Below are positions 43,436-55,390 of a DNA stretch of 64,000 bases, in pieces (positions within the stretch are counted from its first letter, which is position 1; every line of letters starts with the position of its first letter). The position numbers were made by a program, and so were the translations under genes. The notes under the pieces were generated by a model. The model did no database searches. It saw only the letters and a list, made by a program, of their open reading frames with translations, and was not told the DNA's origin. The DNA comes from Periplaneta americana. Its lineage: Eukaryota > Arthropoda > Insecta > Blattodea > Blattidae. The DNA is taken from contig NC_091131.1 of assembly GCF_040183065.1 (NCBI RefSeq), forward strand, positions 12,221,800 to 12,285,799. The letters are read 5' to 3'.

Positions 43436-44510
43436 CAGGGACATCATTTTATTTTTACTAACATTTTTTTTAATATTAACCTGTCTATACCTTTAGAGAA
43501 CCGGAAACACCGCTTGCTCCCCCCTCCAAAACTGGAGTTCGATGATACTGGCGTAAAACACAAATCACTCTACTAGGTACAGGATGGAAGAAAAGTAGTT
43601 CATCCATTTACGTAAACTAGGAAATATCGCGATTTTGAGTTCGATAATTTTCATTAGGTTTTTCTTTAATTAAAGTACAATACTGTATTAAGAATAAGTG
43701 TTTTTACTCACGAAGTGAGTTATCCATGCGAACGTATTCATTATGCAGTGTATACTGTCTACAGCACATTAGCGTACAATATAGAGAATGAAGTTAAATT
43801 GAAAAATAATCATAATATGAATATTTAAACACAATTTTGAAAATGGTGGCCGTTCATTTCAATACAGGCTTCAGTTCTTTTGTGCATATTATCGCACTAT
43901 AGACTATTGCATCTAATTCCAATTGCCAGTTTCGTCCTTCGTACTAGTAACTCATGTTGAAATAATTCTGTACCTACTCTACGTACTGTGAATTCAATCT
44001 TCACTTCTGCCCGACCGAAAATATAAAATTACTCAGACATGCTATCTACTGTCCGTCCAAGTGGTTATGCCGCAGGATTGTAGAAAGGGAGGAAATCACG
44101 TGACAGTTAATTACTTAACGAGGCCCTTTTATTTAAGTTAAATTAAACAGCTGTATAATATTACGTAAACGTCCAATTCGTAAGAGAAATTAATGTTTTC
44201 AGAAAAGAGTTAAGACAGCCCAGCTTTTACAGAGGGGCGAGCAGAAGCAGGTGGGGGAAATCGGGATGCGACGTAGGCAAACGGACAGTACCTGTGCGAA
44301 AATATGATTCAATATTGAAAGCTCTTTCGTCACTGGAAAACGCGAACGTATTTCTGGAACGTACTATACTCAGTAACTCAGTACTGTTTACTATCTGCGG
44401 TCTTGGTTCTGTGTGGAGTTGGAACTTCCTTAGTAGAAGTGGTGGGAGTGAAGTACATTCAAAAACTCAGGTACAATAAAAATTGAAGTAAAAATAAAAT
44501 GATGTCCCTG
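43436..44510. mobile_element. mariner-like element D, copy 2, inside element E's right TIR
   Basis: TIR CAGGGACATCATTTTATTTT / AAATAAAATGATGTCCCTG, TA on both sides (43434-43435, 44511-44512). Diverged from copy 1 but sharing order (AGGTACAGGA, GGCCGTTCATTTCAATACAGG). No intact transposase. Confidence 0.87.
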
Positions 44511-44651
44511 TAGAATTGAAATTAGGTACATTCGAGCGATCCACTGTGTAGTGTCAGATTATGTTATCATATGAGAATATTTCAAGCTCTCTCTGAAGCA
44601 TTCACTTAATGGCAACTCAATATTGAGGGGGAATAAGGAATTGCCACTCAC

Positions 44652-44804
44652 CCTGTTTGTCTTGATCAACTTGCAGGTGATGCTGAGAGCGTCCTCCGCG
44701 CTGGTGAGGCCCTTGATGTCCCTCAGCGCCAGGTTCACTTCGCACAGCTCGGTGGCGCTGCAGTACTTGTCTTGGTCGTACGCCGTCACTTTCAGCGACC
44801 ACTC
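44652..44804 (-). CDS. Synaptotagmin-family gene, exon encoding second half of C2A
   Basis: This 153-bp exon (51 codons, phase 0 at both ends) follows a CGCAG acceptor and ends AGG|GTGAGT. It joins in frame to the exon at 62289-62489 (..RSDLK|EWSLKV..) and completes C2A: EWSLKVTAYDQDKYCS, then a CEVNLALRDI strand, then ITCKLIKTNR. The YDQD pair matches two calcium-loop-3 Asp positions of typical C2A domains, but the next acidic position of that loop is not conserved. The intron upstream is about 17.5 kb and holds a satellite array, LINEs and DNA transposons. The next coding exon is 11.3 kb downstream on the minus strand. Splice phase, order and domain continuity make the assignment firm; the subfamily is not. 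Confidence 0.86.
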
Positions 44805-45069
44805 CTGCGACACAACGAAAATGAGCAACCTCACGGAAAACACTGAGCCTGGAAGTACATCCATTCTGCCGTGAGTTTTTCAAGTAAATTTCTTCCCCTT
44901 TGGATATTTTCGCACATAGCGTAACTACAGTATGGTTTCATAGGATTATTAGGAAGTTTGGGGCAGTCTATTTCCTATAGCAATAACTAATAAATATTTT
45001 TTGTCGATTTGCCGACAAATTTAATTCCATTACTTCAATTACTATATGTATTTTCACATATAAGTAACA
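44805..45069. other. Synaptotagmin intron flank
   Basis: Intron just upstream (minus sense) of the C2A second exon. No gene. Confidence 0.45.
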
Positions 45070-46419
45070 AGACTGACTGTAGTAACTTTCGAGGAATATC
45101 ACTTTTGTTGACGTCGTACATAATTTTGTCGAATATTCTTTTGAGAAGATTAACTCCAAATGTAGATGAAATTATTGGGGATCATCAGTGTGGTTTTAGG
45201 CGTAATAGATCGACTATTGATCAGATTTTTTGTATTCGACAGATATTGGAGAAAAAATGGGAGTAGCTATAAGGGTACAGTACATCAGTTATTCATAGAT
45301 TTCAAAAAGGCGTATGACTCGGTTAAGAGAGAAGTTTTATTTAATATTCTTATTGAATTTGGTATTCCCAAGAAAATAGTTCAATTAATTAAAATGTGTC
45401 TTAGTGAAACTTACAGCAGAGTCCGTATAGGCCAGTTTCTGTCTGATGATTTTCCAACTTACTGCGGGATAAAGCAGGGATATACACTATCACCTTTACT
45501 TTTTAACTTTGCTCTACAATATGCCATTAGGAAAGTTAAGGATAACACAGAGGGTTTGGAATTGAACGGGTTACATCAGCTTCTTGTCTATGCGGATAAC
45601 GTGAATATGTTAGGAGAAAATCCACAAACAATTAGGGAAAACGCGGAAATTCTAGTTGAAGCAAGTAAAGCGATAGGGTTGGAAGTAAATCCCGGAAAGA
45701 CTAAGTATATGATTATGTCTCGTGACCAGAATATTGTACGAAATGGAACTATAAAAATTGGAGATTTATCCTTCGAAGACGTAGAAAAATTCAAATATCA
45801 TGGAGCAACAGTAACAAATATAAATGACACTCGGGAGGAAATTAAACGCAGACTAAATTTGGGAAATGCGTGTTATTATTTGGTTGAGAAGCTTTTGTCA
45901 TCTAGTCTTCTGTCAAAAAATCTGAAAGTTAGAATTTATAATACAGTTATATTACCGGCTGTTCTGTATGGTTGTGAAACTTGGACTCTCACTTTGAGAG
46001 AGGAACAGAGGTTAAGGGTGTTTGAGAATAAGGTTCTTAGAAAAATATTTGGGGCTAAGAGGGATGAAGTTACAGGAGAATGGAGAAAGTTAAACAACGC
46101 AGAGCTGCACGCATTGTATACTTCACCTGACATAATTAGGAACATAAAATCCAGACGTTTGAGATGAGCAGGGCATGTAGCACGTATGGCCGAATCCAGA
46201 AATGCATATAGAGTGTTAGTTGGGAGGCCGGAGGGGAAAAAGACCTTTGAGGAGGCCGAGACGTAGATGGGAAGATAATATTAAAATGGATTTGAGGGAG
46301 GTGGGATTTGATGGTAGAGACTGGATTAATCTTGCTCAGGATAGGGACCGATGGCGGACTTATGTGAGGGCGGCAATGAACCTCCGGTTTCCTTAAAAAG
46401 CCAGTAAGTAAGTAAGTAA
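45070..46419 (+). mobile_element. LINE family L copy, 5'-truncated within RT, (TAAG)n tail
   Basis: Begins TGTAGTAACTTTCGAGGAAT (NFRGISL). Frames 45009-45266 and 45166-46167 give [45 protein letters not shown] (the second catalytic Asp is Asn), [12 protein letters not shown], and a stop in RRLR* where consensus has Trp. A small insertion at about 45266 shifts the frame (KKWE*/SSYKG). It lies inside the synaptotagmin intron. Confidence 0.88.
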
Positions 46420-47007
46420 TTTTCACATTTTATACCGTTATGTGCTCACGTGTCCTACATGCAACTTGAGGGCGGACTTGGTGACCTTGGTACTCCATTA
46501 AACTTGAAAACGGACAATGCCACTACACTTGCTGACATTGTAGAGTGCAATATTTTCGCTGTTAGCATAATCCTAAAATAAACACGGACACGTGGCTGTC
46601 ATGCCCGTGATTGGCTCCTAGTAGAAACACTCACATGATGCAGGAAAATATATTGTATTTTCTCGATTAAGCCACGTGCCTCACTTTTGAAAGACAAAAA
46701 GAAAAAAAAATTAAACAAATGCTAATTACAAAAAAGTAAAACCTTCAACAAATATATTCACGACAAATTAAGAACAATATTTGGCTGATGGGTCTACTAA
46801 CACTTCTGTGTATAAAACCAGAAGAGTTTCTTCCACGAAGATCTGGTGGTTGCTAGGCGTTAGAAATGACATTCTCTGAAACTATCGAATCTATTTAAAT
46901 AACATTTTTACAGTGTTTTTAGCAGCCCATGTTCTACAAACTATACCTACAGGTTTATGAATATCACACACATTACATAAGAAAAAAAAAAAAATATATA
47001 TATATAT
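46420..47007. other. No gene seen
   Basis: AT-rich intron sequence with a small (TA)n at about 46994-47008. Confidence 0.45.
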
Positions 47008-47226
47008 ATTTATGTCTTTCTCGTATTAGATTTTACCTTACCCAGTTAACATGTTTCGGCCTGTTATTGGCCTTCTTCACAACTGGTTGTTGCTGGTCTT
47101 GGCGCATTTTATTCCACAGTAAACAAAATAAAATACAAGACCAGCAACTACCAGCTCTGACGAAGGTCAATAACAGGCCGAAACATGTTAACTAGGTAAG
47201 GTAAAATCTAACACAAGAGAAAGACA
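47008..47226. mobile_element. Foldback element, about 90-bp arms
   Basis: Arms GTCTTTCTCGTATTAGATT.. / ..AATCTAACACAAGAGAAAGAC contain AACATGTTTCGGCCTGTTAT / ATAACAGGCCGAAACATGTT and GCTGGTCTTG / CAAGACCAGC. The loop is about 30 bp of ATAAAAT-type sequence. Confidence 0.82.
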
Positions 47227-48520
47227 TATAATACATATTCCGAAGTTATACAGTGTTAAAGTTGTGTAATCAAGATGTAAAAATATATAATTACAAGCAT
47301 TGAAAAAAGTGGCAAAAATTCTTAATCGAAGTTTGATATTTTTCTGTTTCACCAGTGTGAAATATTTATCTAAATTGTGCTTTAGAATTTACAATATACA
47401 TTACCTCATAACTTAAAAAAACACAAGGAATATGAATGAAGATTGTAGCAAGTAGCACTTAAAATCTAAGATACATTTAGCGAAGTAGGAAAACAGGTTT
47501 TATCAGTCAGGGCCTTTCTTTTACGCTTGTATAAGAAACTAATTAGTTGTTTTTCATACCGCTGAATTCAGAATGATTTGTTGTGTAACCATGGTAATTT
47601 TTATTCCACTCTGATCATCAAAGACTAGAAATACTACACTTTGCACTGAAATACTTCAATCGTACGGAAACGCTACCCACTTTTCTTAAGAACAGTAAAC
47701 ACGATTTACTTTGTTTTTCGATTGTCGTAGACATATAAGTAAAGATGACGCATGATGTCTTCAGTTTCATCTGTTAATAAATTAGCTCTTCTCGACGACG
47801 TGATTCAGGAACGCCAAGTATTACTGCCATTTTATTCTAATAAACTGTGTATAGTTTTTATACAAGACTTTACAGAGTTAGAACAAAAAACGTTACTAAT
47901 AAAATAAACCATGCATAAGCGATGGATGTATAAACAGTGTGTAACTATACATGGGAATTACTTTTCCAGTAGGTACATACACGAAATTCCTTGTTTAAGT
48001 GTTGTACATGGAAAAAAATGGCCGCCTCTCTAACAGCTGTTCGTATCGATTGTCATTTTATTATGATGGTTGTCTTGTAACCACAGAATAACAAATCAAA
48101 GAGCACAGAATAATTAGAAAAATATTGCTGTAGCTGTACTCTTTGATTAAAATATAGCGTGGTAATCGATCATGTCCAGTTGTACTATCGATACTTATAG
48201 CGGCACACTATCGAATACTATCGGATGTAATAGAGAATCTAAGTTACTCTGTTGCCTTTCGTAATAAGATAATGACGAAACTATGGCGTAGCTGTGTAAC
48301 AGTTGTACTGTTATCCTCTTCAGTCACGAGACAAATTTATAGTAAAAAAAATGTTAAAATATTATTTATTGGATAATTGGCGATACAAAGACAAACATTA
48401 ACCAATCAAAATTTGTATCATGACCTCAATTCTTGTTTTATGCTACGTATCATATGTGATACCTTGGGATTCTATGGGAACTTAATTTGGTATCCATTGA
48501 GTTTCATTTATTTTACAAAC
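47227..48520. other. No gene seen
   Basis: AT-rich intron sequence with no recognised repeat. Confidence 0.45.
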
Positions 48521-48535
48521 ATGCATACAATTGCA

Positions 48536-48654
48536 AATCAAGATTTTCAGGTATAACTCCCTGTAAAGTTGATTTGAATAATTTCGAGGGAAAAATTGTT
48601 CCGGAGCCGGGTATCGAACCCGGGACCGGAACAATTTTTCCCTCGAAATTATTC
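48536..48654. mobile_element. Retroposed fragment of the 290-bp repeat with foldback end and 15-bp TSD
   Basis: Matches the junction region of the 6834-7703 units (TTTTCAGGTATAACTCCC.., GAATAATTTCGAGGGAA, GCCGGGTATCGAACCCG). A perfect 29-bp inverted repeat is present (48576-48604 with 48626-48654, spacer 21 bp). The whole is flanked by ATGCATACAATTGCA at 48521-48535 and 48655-48669. Confidence 0.88.
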
Positions 48655-48669
48655 ATGCATACAATTGCA

Positions 48670-48898
48670 TACAAATAATGAAATGAAAGTATCTGTATTC
48701 CAGCAGCAACAGTACGCTTAGAAATAATGACAAATATAATACTCTCATTAAATACTTACATTATATAGAAAATATATTTCTTTCTTGGAAGAAAAAGATG
48801 ATCTATAACGATGTCCTGTACCAGGAACTACACTACCGGTAAAAAAATTTGAAGTAGTCTATAATAACAACAACAGAGTAACAGCAACAACACTGCGT

Positions 48899-48899
<1 letters not shown>
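48670..48899. other. No gene seen
   Basis: AT-rich spacer. Confidence 0.4.

Positions 48900-48954
<55 letters not shown>
48900..48954. repeat. (TA)n microsatellite, left half
   Basis: About 26 TA units ending exactly at a transposon TIR. Confidence 0.95.
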
Positions 48955-48957
<3 letters not shown>

Positions 48958-49628
48958 GGTGCGTCAGAAAGAACGGATGGATTTCACATGGCAAGAAAAT
49001 TGTAAAGATTCATCAAATCAAAAATTTATTGTTATCAACATATTCACCAATACATGCAGTTTATTTATGGAAAACAACATTATCCATATGATGTCCTTGG
49101 CTTTCAATACAGGCATCGAGGCGTTTTCTGATGTTCGCCATCACTTTCACAGTCATAGCTGGTGCAATTGCCACGATTTCTTCGCGAATCGCTGTCTTCA
49201 GTTCGTCCTGTGTATGTGATCGATGTTTACAAACTTACGCCTTCAAATGGTCCCAAAGAAAGAAGTCGCAGGGCGCAAGATCTTACCGTAGCCTCGGACA
49301 ATCTCAGTGCAATAGAATTTCGTCCAGATGATTTCTTCTTTAATGTTGAACCTGTCATACGAAATGAAGCCACCCACCGCAAAATTGTATTCCGAGTTGG
49401 AATCCTAGCGTGACATCCGATGTCGAAATGAGTCCTGAGTGGCGATCACAGACGCTTCATTTTTCAAAAATGTCTCTACGATGAAAGCACGTTGTACACC
49501 AGACCAACACCATATTCTCAACTGAAACTGCATTCTATGGCTGACCCAACAGTCGTGGTCCCCCTCACTATATCTCTCTCCTCGTTGCGTATCGATAGTT
49601 TGAAATCCATCCGTTCTTTCTGACGCAC

Positions 49629-49632
<4 letters not shown>
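48955..49632 (-). mobile_element. mariner-like deletion derivative inserted in a TA microsatellite
   Basis: TIR CAGGGTGCGTCAGAAAGAAC / GTTCTTTCTGACGCACCC. Minus strand: 49530-49405 reads VQRAFIVETFLKNEASV, IATQDSFRHR (N-terminal HTH, DUF4817-type), and 49230-49040 gives AIREEIVAIAPAMTVKVM, ANIRKRLDACIESQGHHM (C-terminus). The catalytic middle is gone. Confidence 0.83.

Positions 49633-49688
<56 letters not shown>
49633..49688. repeat. (TA)n microsatellite, right half
   Basis: Mirror partner of the tract at 48900-48954, about 28 units. Confidence 0.95.
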
Positions 49689-49692
<4 letters not shown>

Positions 49693-49748
49693 GAGTAGTG
49701 ACAGACATAGACGAACCCCGTCCTAAACCAAAGCCTATAACGTTTCAA

Positions 49749-52113
49749 GGTACGCCCACGATTATTTACTAAACTGTCCATCTATTGGAGTATTATACAA
49801 TACACGGGTACAGTGATCAAATCTGATTGGCAGTTCCACACAGCCCCTATTAAAAGCATTGACTTAGTATAAGAATTGTTTCTGCCCACAATTTTTTACT
49901 AAACTGTCCATCTATTGGAGTATTATACAATACACGGGTACAGTGATCAAATCTGATTGGCAGTTCCACACAGCCCCTATTAAAAGCATTGACTTAGTAT
50001 ACGAATTGTTTCTCCCCACAATTTTTTACTAAACTGTCCATCTATTGGAGTATTATGCAATACACGGGTAGAGTGATCAAATCTGATTGGCAGTTCCACA
50101 CAGCCTCTATTAAAAGCATTGACTTAGTATACGAATTTTTTCTGCCCACAATTTTTTACTAAACTGTCCATCTGTTGGAGTTAATACAATATACGGCTAC
50201 AGTGATCAAATTTGATTGGCAGTTCCACACAGCCTCTATTAAAAAAGCATTGACTTAGTATAAGAATTGTTTCTGCCCACAATTTTTTACTAAACTGTCC
50301 ATCTGTTGGAGTTAATACAATATACGGCTACAGTGATCAAATTTGATTGGCAGTTCCACACAGCCTCTATTAAAAAAGCATTGACTTAGTATAAGAATTG
50401 TTTCTGCCAACAATTTTTTACTAAACTGTCCATCTGTTGGAGTTAATACAATATACGGCTACAGTGATCAAATTTGATTGGCAGTTCCACACAGCCCCTA
50501 TTAAAAAAGCATTGACTTAGTATAAGAATTGTTTCTGCCCACAATTTTTTACTAAACTGTCCATCTATTGGAGTATTATGCAATACACGGGTAGAGTGAT
50601 CAAATCTGATTGGCAGTTCCACACAGCCTCTATTAAAAGCATTGACTTAGTATACGAATTTTTTCTGCCCACAATTTTTTACTAAACTGTCCATCTATTG
50701 GAGTATTATGCAATACACGGGCACAGTGATCAAATCTGATTGGCAGCTTTACACACTCCCTTTTACAGACATGGACTTGTACGAATTGTTTTTGCCCACA
50801 ATTTTTTACTAAACTATCCATCTATTGGAGTATTACGCAATACAGGGCACAGTGATCAAATCTGATTGGCAGCTTTACACACTCCCTATTAAAGACATGG
50901 ACTTGTACGAATTGTTTCTGCCCACAATTTTTTACTAAACTATCCATCTATTGGAGTATTATGCAATACAGGGTACAGTGATAAAATCTGATTGGCAGCT
51001 TTACACACTCCCTATTAAAGACATGGACTTGTACGAATTGTTTCTACCCACAATTTTTTACTAAACTATCCATCTATTGGAGTATTATGCAATACAGGGT
51101 ACAGTGATCAAATCTGATTGGCAGCTTTACACACTCCCTTTTACAGACATGGACTTGTACGAATTGTTTCTACCCACAATTTTTTACTAAACTATCCATC
51201 TATTGGAGTATTATGCAATACAGGGTACAGTGATCAAATCTGATTGGCAGCTTTACACACTCCCTATTAAAGACATGGACTTGTACGAATTGTTTCTACC
51301 CACAATTTTTTACTAAACTATCCATCTATTGGAGTATTATGCAATACAGGGTACAGTGATCAAATCTGATTGGCAGCTTTACACACTCCCTTTTACAGAC
51401 ATGGACTTGTACGAATTGTTTCTCCCCACAATTTTTTACTAAACTGTCCATCTATTGGAGTATTATGCAATACAGGGTACAGTGATCAAATCTGATTGGC
51501 AGCTTTACACACTCCCTTTTACAGACATGGACTTGTACGAATTGTTTCTCCCCACAATTTTTTACTAAACTGTCCATCTATTGGAGTATTATGCAATACA
51601 GGGTACAGTGATCAAATCTGATTGGCAGCTTTACACACTCCCTTTTACAGACATGGACTTGTACGAATTGTTTCTCCCCACAATTTTTTACTAAACTATC
51701 CATCTATTGGAGTATTATGCAATACAGGGTACAGTGATCAAATCTGATTGGCAGCTTTACACACTCCCTATTAAAGACATGGACTTGTACGAATTGTTTC
51801 TACCCACAATTTTTTACTAAACTATCCATCTATTGGAGTATTATGCAATACAGGGTACAGTGATCAAATCTGATTGGCAGCTTTACACACTCCCTATTAA
51901 AGACATGGACTTGTACGAATTGTTTCTACCCACAATTTTTTACTAAACTATCCATCTATTGGAGTATTATGCAATACAGGGTACAGTGATCAAATCTGAT
52001 TGGCAGCTTTACACACTCCCTTTTACAGACATGGACTTGTACGAATTGTTTCTGCCCACAATTTTTTACTAAACTGTCCATCTATTGGAGTATTATCCAA
52101 TAAACGGGCACAG
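49749..52113. repeat. Satellite array, 19 units of 126-130 bp
   Basis: Units share TTTTTTACTAAACTGTCC, TCTATTGGAGTATTATGC, AGTGATCAAATCTGATTGG. The left eight units are type A (130 bp; TTCCACACAGCC.., AAAAGCATTGACTTAGTAT). The right units are type B (126 bp; AGCTTTACACACTCCC.., GACATGGACTTGTACG). Within each type, identity is very high. Located in the synaptotagmin intron between the C2A exons. Confidence 0.95.
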
Positions 52114-53211
52114 TATTTTTTTTTACCAGCACTTATAGTCTTCTACTAGTTCCACACCGAATTCAGTCGATGACATAGAAATGGACGTATTGTCAAACTA
52201 CTTTAGTAGAACTAGTTTGTCGTCATTTCTCACCACTTGCTCCTAACTACCCCTAACTTTACTCTTCGTATCAGTGTCACTTTTTAGTGAAGCGTATTAT
52301 ATTGTAAAGAATATTTTGATTATATGAAAATAATGCGAGAATGAAATAACACCTAACAGATTTATACAATTTTATTTATTCTACTTATTATAGAAAACTA
52401 TAGTAATGTGATTTATGAAAAATCATACTAGTGACTAAAGATATCGCCAATGTAGTGTTGTACGCCTGTATGAGAACCCAAACAATGTTTCTATTATTAT
52501 TACGTGAATAGGTAATGTGTAAGAATGTGTCAACAGTTAAGGCTCATTCACAATGAAAATTAAACATAACGTAAGCGTTAACTTAAGAATATAAACGTTA
52601 CGGTAAAATCAAGACGTCATACCACCATTCACGATGGGAACATAGGCCTAAACATAACCGCAAACATACTTGGTAACCATGGAAACATAACAACGACGCC
52701 ATTTCCTCATATTCTGTCGTATATTTCAGCGCTCCACGATTGTGTTCTGTTTGCAAATCACGTAAGCATAAGCATGAAAGTTTGGAGTTTGCAAACTATA
52801 GAAGAAACTCGAATGATAACCAAAAGCGCAGATGGTATAGAATAAGATACCTCAGGCCACGGATCTATATAAGCGCATAATGAATGACATGAATAAATTT
52901 CTAAGCTATCATATATGGTACCGAAGGACAGACGAGGTTATACACGAAGTATGTAGTGATTATTATAAGGAATTTACACACGATTTATAAACGAGCTATT
53001 CATTGTGTAAGTATAAGACAGTTAAACGTCTGTATAAGTTTTTATCAGTAAGGCCGTAAATGTAATCATTTATCAGAAGTATCTTGCAAAAGCTGCTTAA
53101 TCTGGTCTCTATTGAAGATTTTAGAATTCTTGAGTTTATAAAACCATTCCTTCTCTTTAAAAACGCGATTAATCTTGAATATTTATTTATTGCAATATTA
53201 TCTTTGACTTA
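52114..53211. other. No gene seen
   Basis: AT-rich. A segment at 52540-52740 has several NCGT words and could be an old element; no ends were identified. Confidence 0.4.
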
Positions 53212-54030
53212 AGGGCGACTCTACTGAAAATCATGAACATTTTCCAAACATTTTTATCGGCTATTTTACTTCTTTAGAATGTATATTTTCATACCCCAAA
53301 TGGACTTAGTTCAATTCTGATCACAAATATGTTTATTTTTTTAATTAAGGGTGTAAGGGGGCGTGGTATTTGAAGATCTGTCAAAATTATTTTTTCATCA
53401 AAGAATTCTTTTTTATCAATTTCTGAATACAAATCTAGTAACTTTCTGTTATAAAGTTGGCTCCCTGAAGTTACTAGATGAAAGAAGCGTAGGAGAATTT
53501 TAATAGGTATGTGTAACATAAATATTAATTTTACTCTCAAATCCATTTTTCTAGATTCAACACCAACAATTTTATGCCAAATATTAATCAATCTGGATGA
53601 AATTTTTACTGCCAGTATTTATGACGTAACAGCATGTTTCAATGAATTTATTTTGTAATAATTGCTACTACTTTATTTTATTATTTTTTTCATGAATTAT
53701 AGAAAAATAACATTTTCAAAATTCCAAAAAAAAAAAAAAAATACAGAGCGAATAAATTAGATATTTAATAAAATTAATATCTAGAAATGTTTCTCTATTT
53801 CTTGTAAATGTAACGAAAAAAAGTAAGCTTAAAAATTGAGAGTTTCGACTAAAAACGTGGGTTTGAAAATATTTTTAAAAATATATAACATAAAAAATTT
53901 AAGCCAAACCATTTGGAAGTTCAAAATTTGAATTTTGTTAGTCCTTTACATAGTAAATATTCTCGCAAAATTTGGTTGAAAAAAAATGGTTAGGAAAGAA
54001 GTTGTCATTTCTAGTGGAGTGTCACCTTGA
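53212..54030. mobile_element. Probable TIR element
   Basis: The diverged inverted ends AAGGGCGACTCTACTGAAAA and ..TCTAGTGGAGTGTCACCTT flank 0.8 kb of AT-rich non-coding DNA. Confidence 0.45.
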
Positions 54031-54039
54031 AGTGTTGAT

Positions 54040-54475
54040 ATTGACCTCGCCTCTGGACGTCAGGGACTGCCGGACTTTATCACAATTCAAAATTAAATTG
54101 GAAAATTTTGTCTTATTGAATGCTTTTTAGGTATTGCTAGAAGTGTTGATTTGTGTTTTTCTTTCTTTTTTTTTTTTTTTTCTTTTTACTCTAGATTAAA
54201 ATTGCAAGTTTCTTGTTTATGTTAGTTAATTAGTTAGGATAGAATTAATTATGATACTTAATCACTCATTTAAAGTTTGTGTGACTGCAACCTGCGTAAA
54301 TTTTTGTGTGGCTTTACTTTGTTTATAGTGTATTTGTTTCCTTTTTATTTCTATTATTGTATTTGTATTTCTGGTGGTGTGAAAGAGAAGGCCTGATGGC
54401 CTTAACTACATCAGAATAAATAAATAAATAAATAAATAAATCAATGAATGAATGAATGAATGAATATTATGCCCA
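54040..54475 (+). mobile_element. LINE family C 3' end
   Basis: Coding end PLDVRDCRTLSQFKIKLENF.., stop at about 54130. 3' UTR with GTGTGACTGCAACCTGCG and GAAGGCCTGATGGCC, AATAAA, then (AAAT)n and (AATG)n tails. Confidence 0.82.
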
Positions 54476-55277
54476 TAAAGAAAGAAGTTGCTTTTTTGAT
54501 TTCAGTATTTCGGTAAAATAGGCCAAGATTACGGACTCGATGTACTTAGAGTGAACATTTTTCTTCTTGCACCATTCCACAAAATCGGTAAAGGATTTTG
54601 TGCGAGATCGTGCGTATTTGCTTGGTTTCCGCACAAAACCAATCCGCGGAAAGTCTAAAATTCCACATTCAGTATTCCCAACCTAACACACATAACAATT
54701 TCCCTCTTCTTACCGCTTATGTGACATATTGATTTTACTGCTTTAGGCTTTTAACATATTATTTTTAGAGACGTTCAATATAGTAATAATTATAAATTAG
54801 AAACTTACCACTGCAATTTCACCTAAATTGCACTGTTAATTATTGTTTTTAAATATTTGCAAAAATTAAGTAAACTCTACAACTCCACTAAAGTTATTGC
54901 ATTCGTGATGCAAGTAACATTAAGGAAGCCGTGAAAAAATCAACAAGATTCCAGATGCCGATGTTATTACTGCAATATGTTATATAAATAATGTTATTAA
55001 AATATTAAAATGAAAAATAAATCATTACATAACCTTATCGTTTGTTTTAAGTTCGCATTTATAAACTGGGGGGAATGAAAGACAGACGTATATCACGGCC
55101 TTCTGGAGTATAGTAAACACAGAAAATATTTTAAGGCAACAATGTTGAAGATAAATATTTTTGTTTTGCTAATTTGCCGTAATTGAACGGAAACCAAGAT
55201 GGAGATTTCATTGCAATTAATTAGAAATTCCTCTTTCAGGTATGTAATTAACGATCTTCGCACAAAATAATGTACGA
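54476..55277. other. No gene seen
   Basis: AT-rich intron sequence. Confidence 0.45.
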
Positions 55278-55390
55278 TACACGAGCGGTATGTTTTCTTT
55301 CAATTGTCAGAAATTAAAAAAAGCTCAACTACGTTTCGCTTTTTCAAACTTTCCCTCGAACAAGAAAACTTCAACATACCGCTCTTGTAA
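55278..55390. repeat. Short hairpin element
   Basis: ACGAGCGGTATGTT and AACATACCGCTCTTGT are inverted over about 110 bp, with inner GAAAAC/GTTTTC matches. Confidence 0.55.

Larger units (their letters stand above)
42290..44548 (+). mobile_element. mariner-like element E with transposase remnant, interrupted by element D
   Basis: TIRs about 120 bp long: left 42290-42410 (CGCTCGAATGTACCCAATTT, TGTGACTGGTGAACGG, GGAAAACTCAACAAGTTTCG), right in two parts, 43355-43435 and 44511-44548, separated by element D. Internal plus-strand coding: HDAPTTKSIKKWHDTF, RRASLELQVPKSTLQRIV, PRFFSSDEATFHVSGKVN, GPIAWPPRSPDLTPLDFF, WQEIVFRLDIVTVTAGAH. These are the N-terminal HTH and DDE catalytic domain of a DUF4817/DDE_3-type transposase, with several frame changes. 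Confidence 0.85.

Noticed and set aside
49749-52113. CRISPR-like array
   Set aside because: Units repeat end to end with no unique spacers; eukaryotic context; ordinary satellite.
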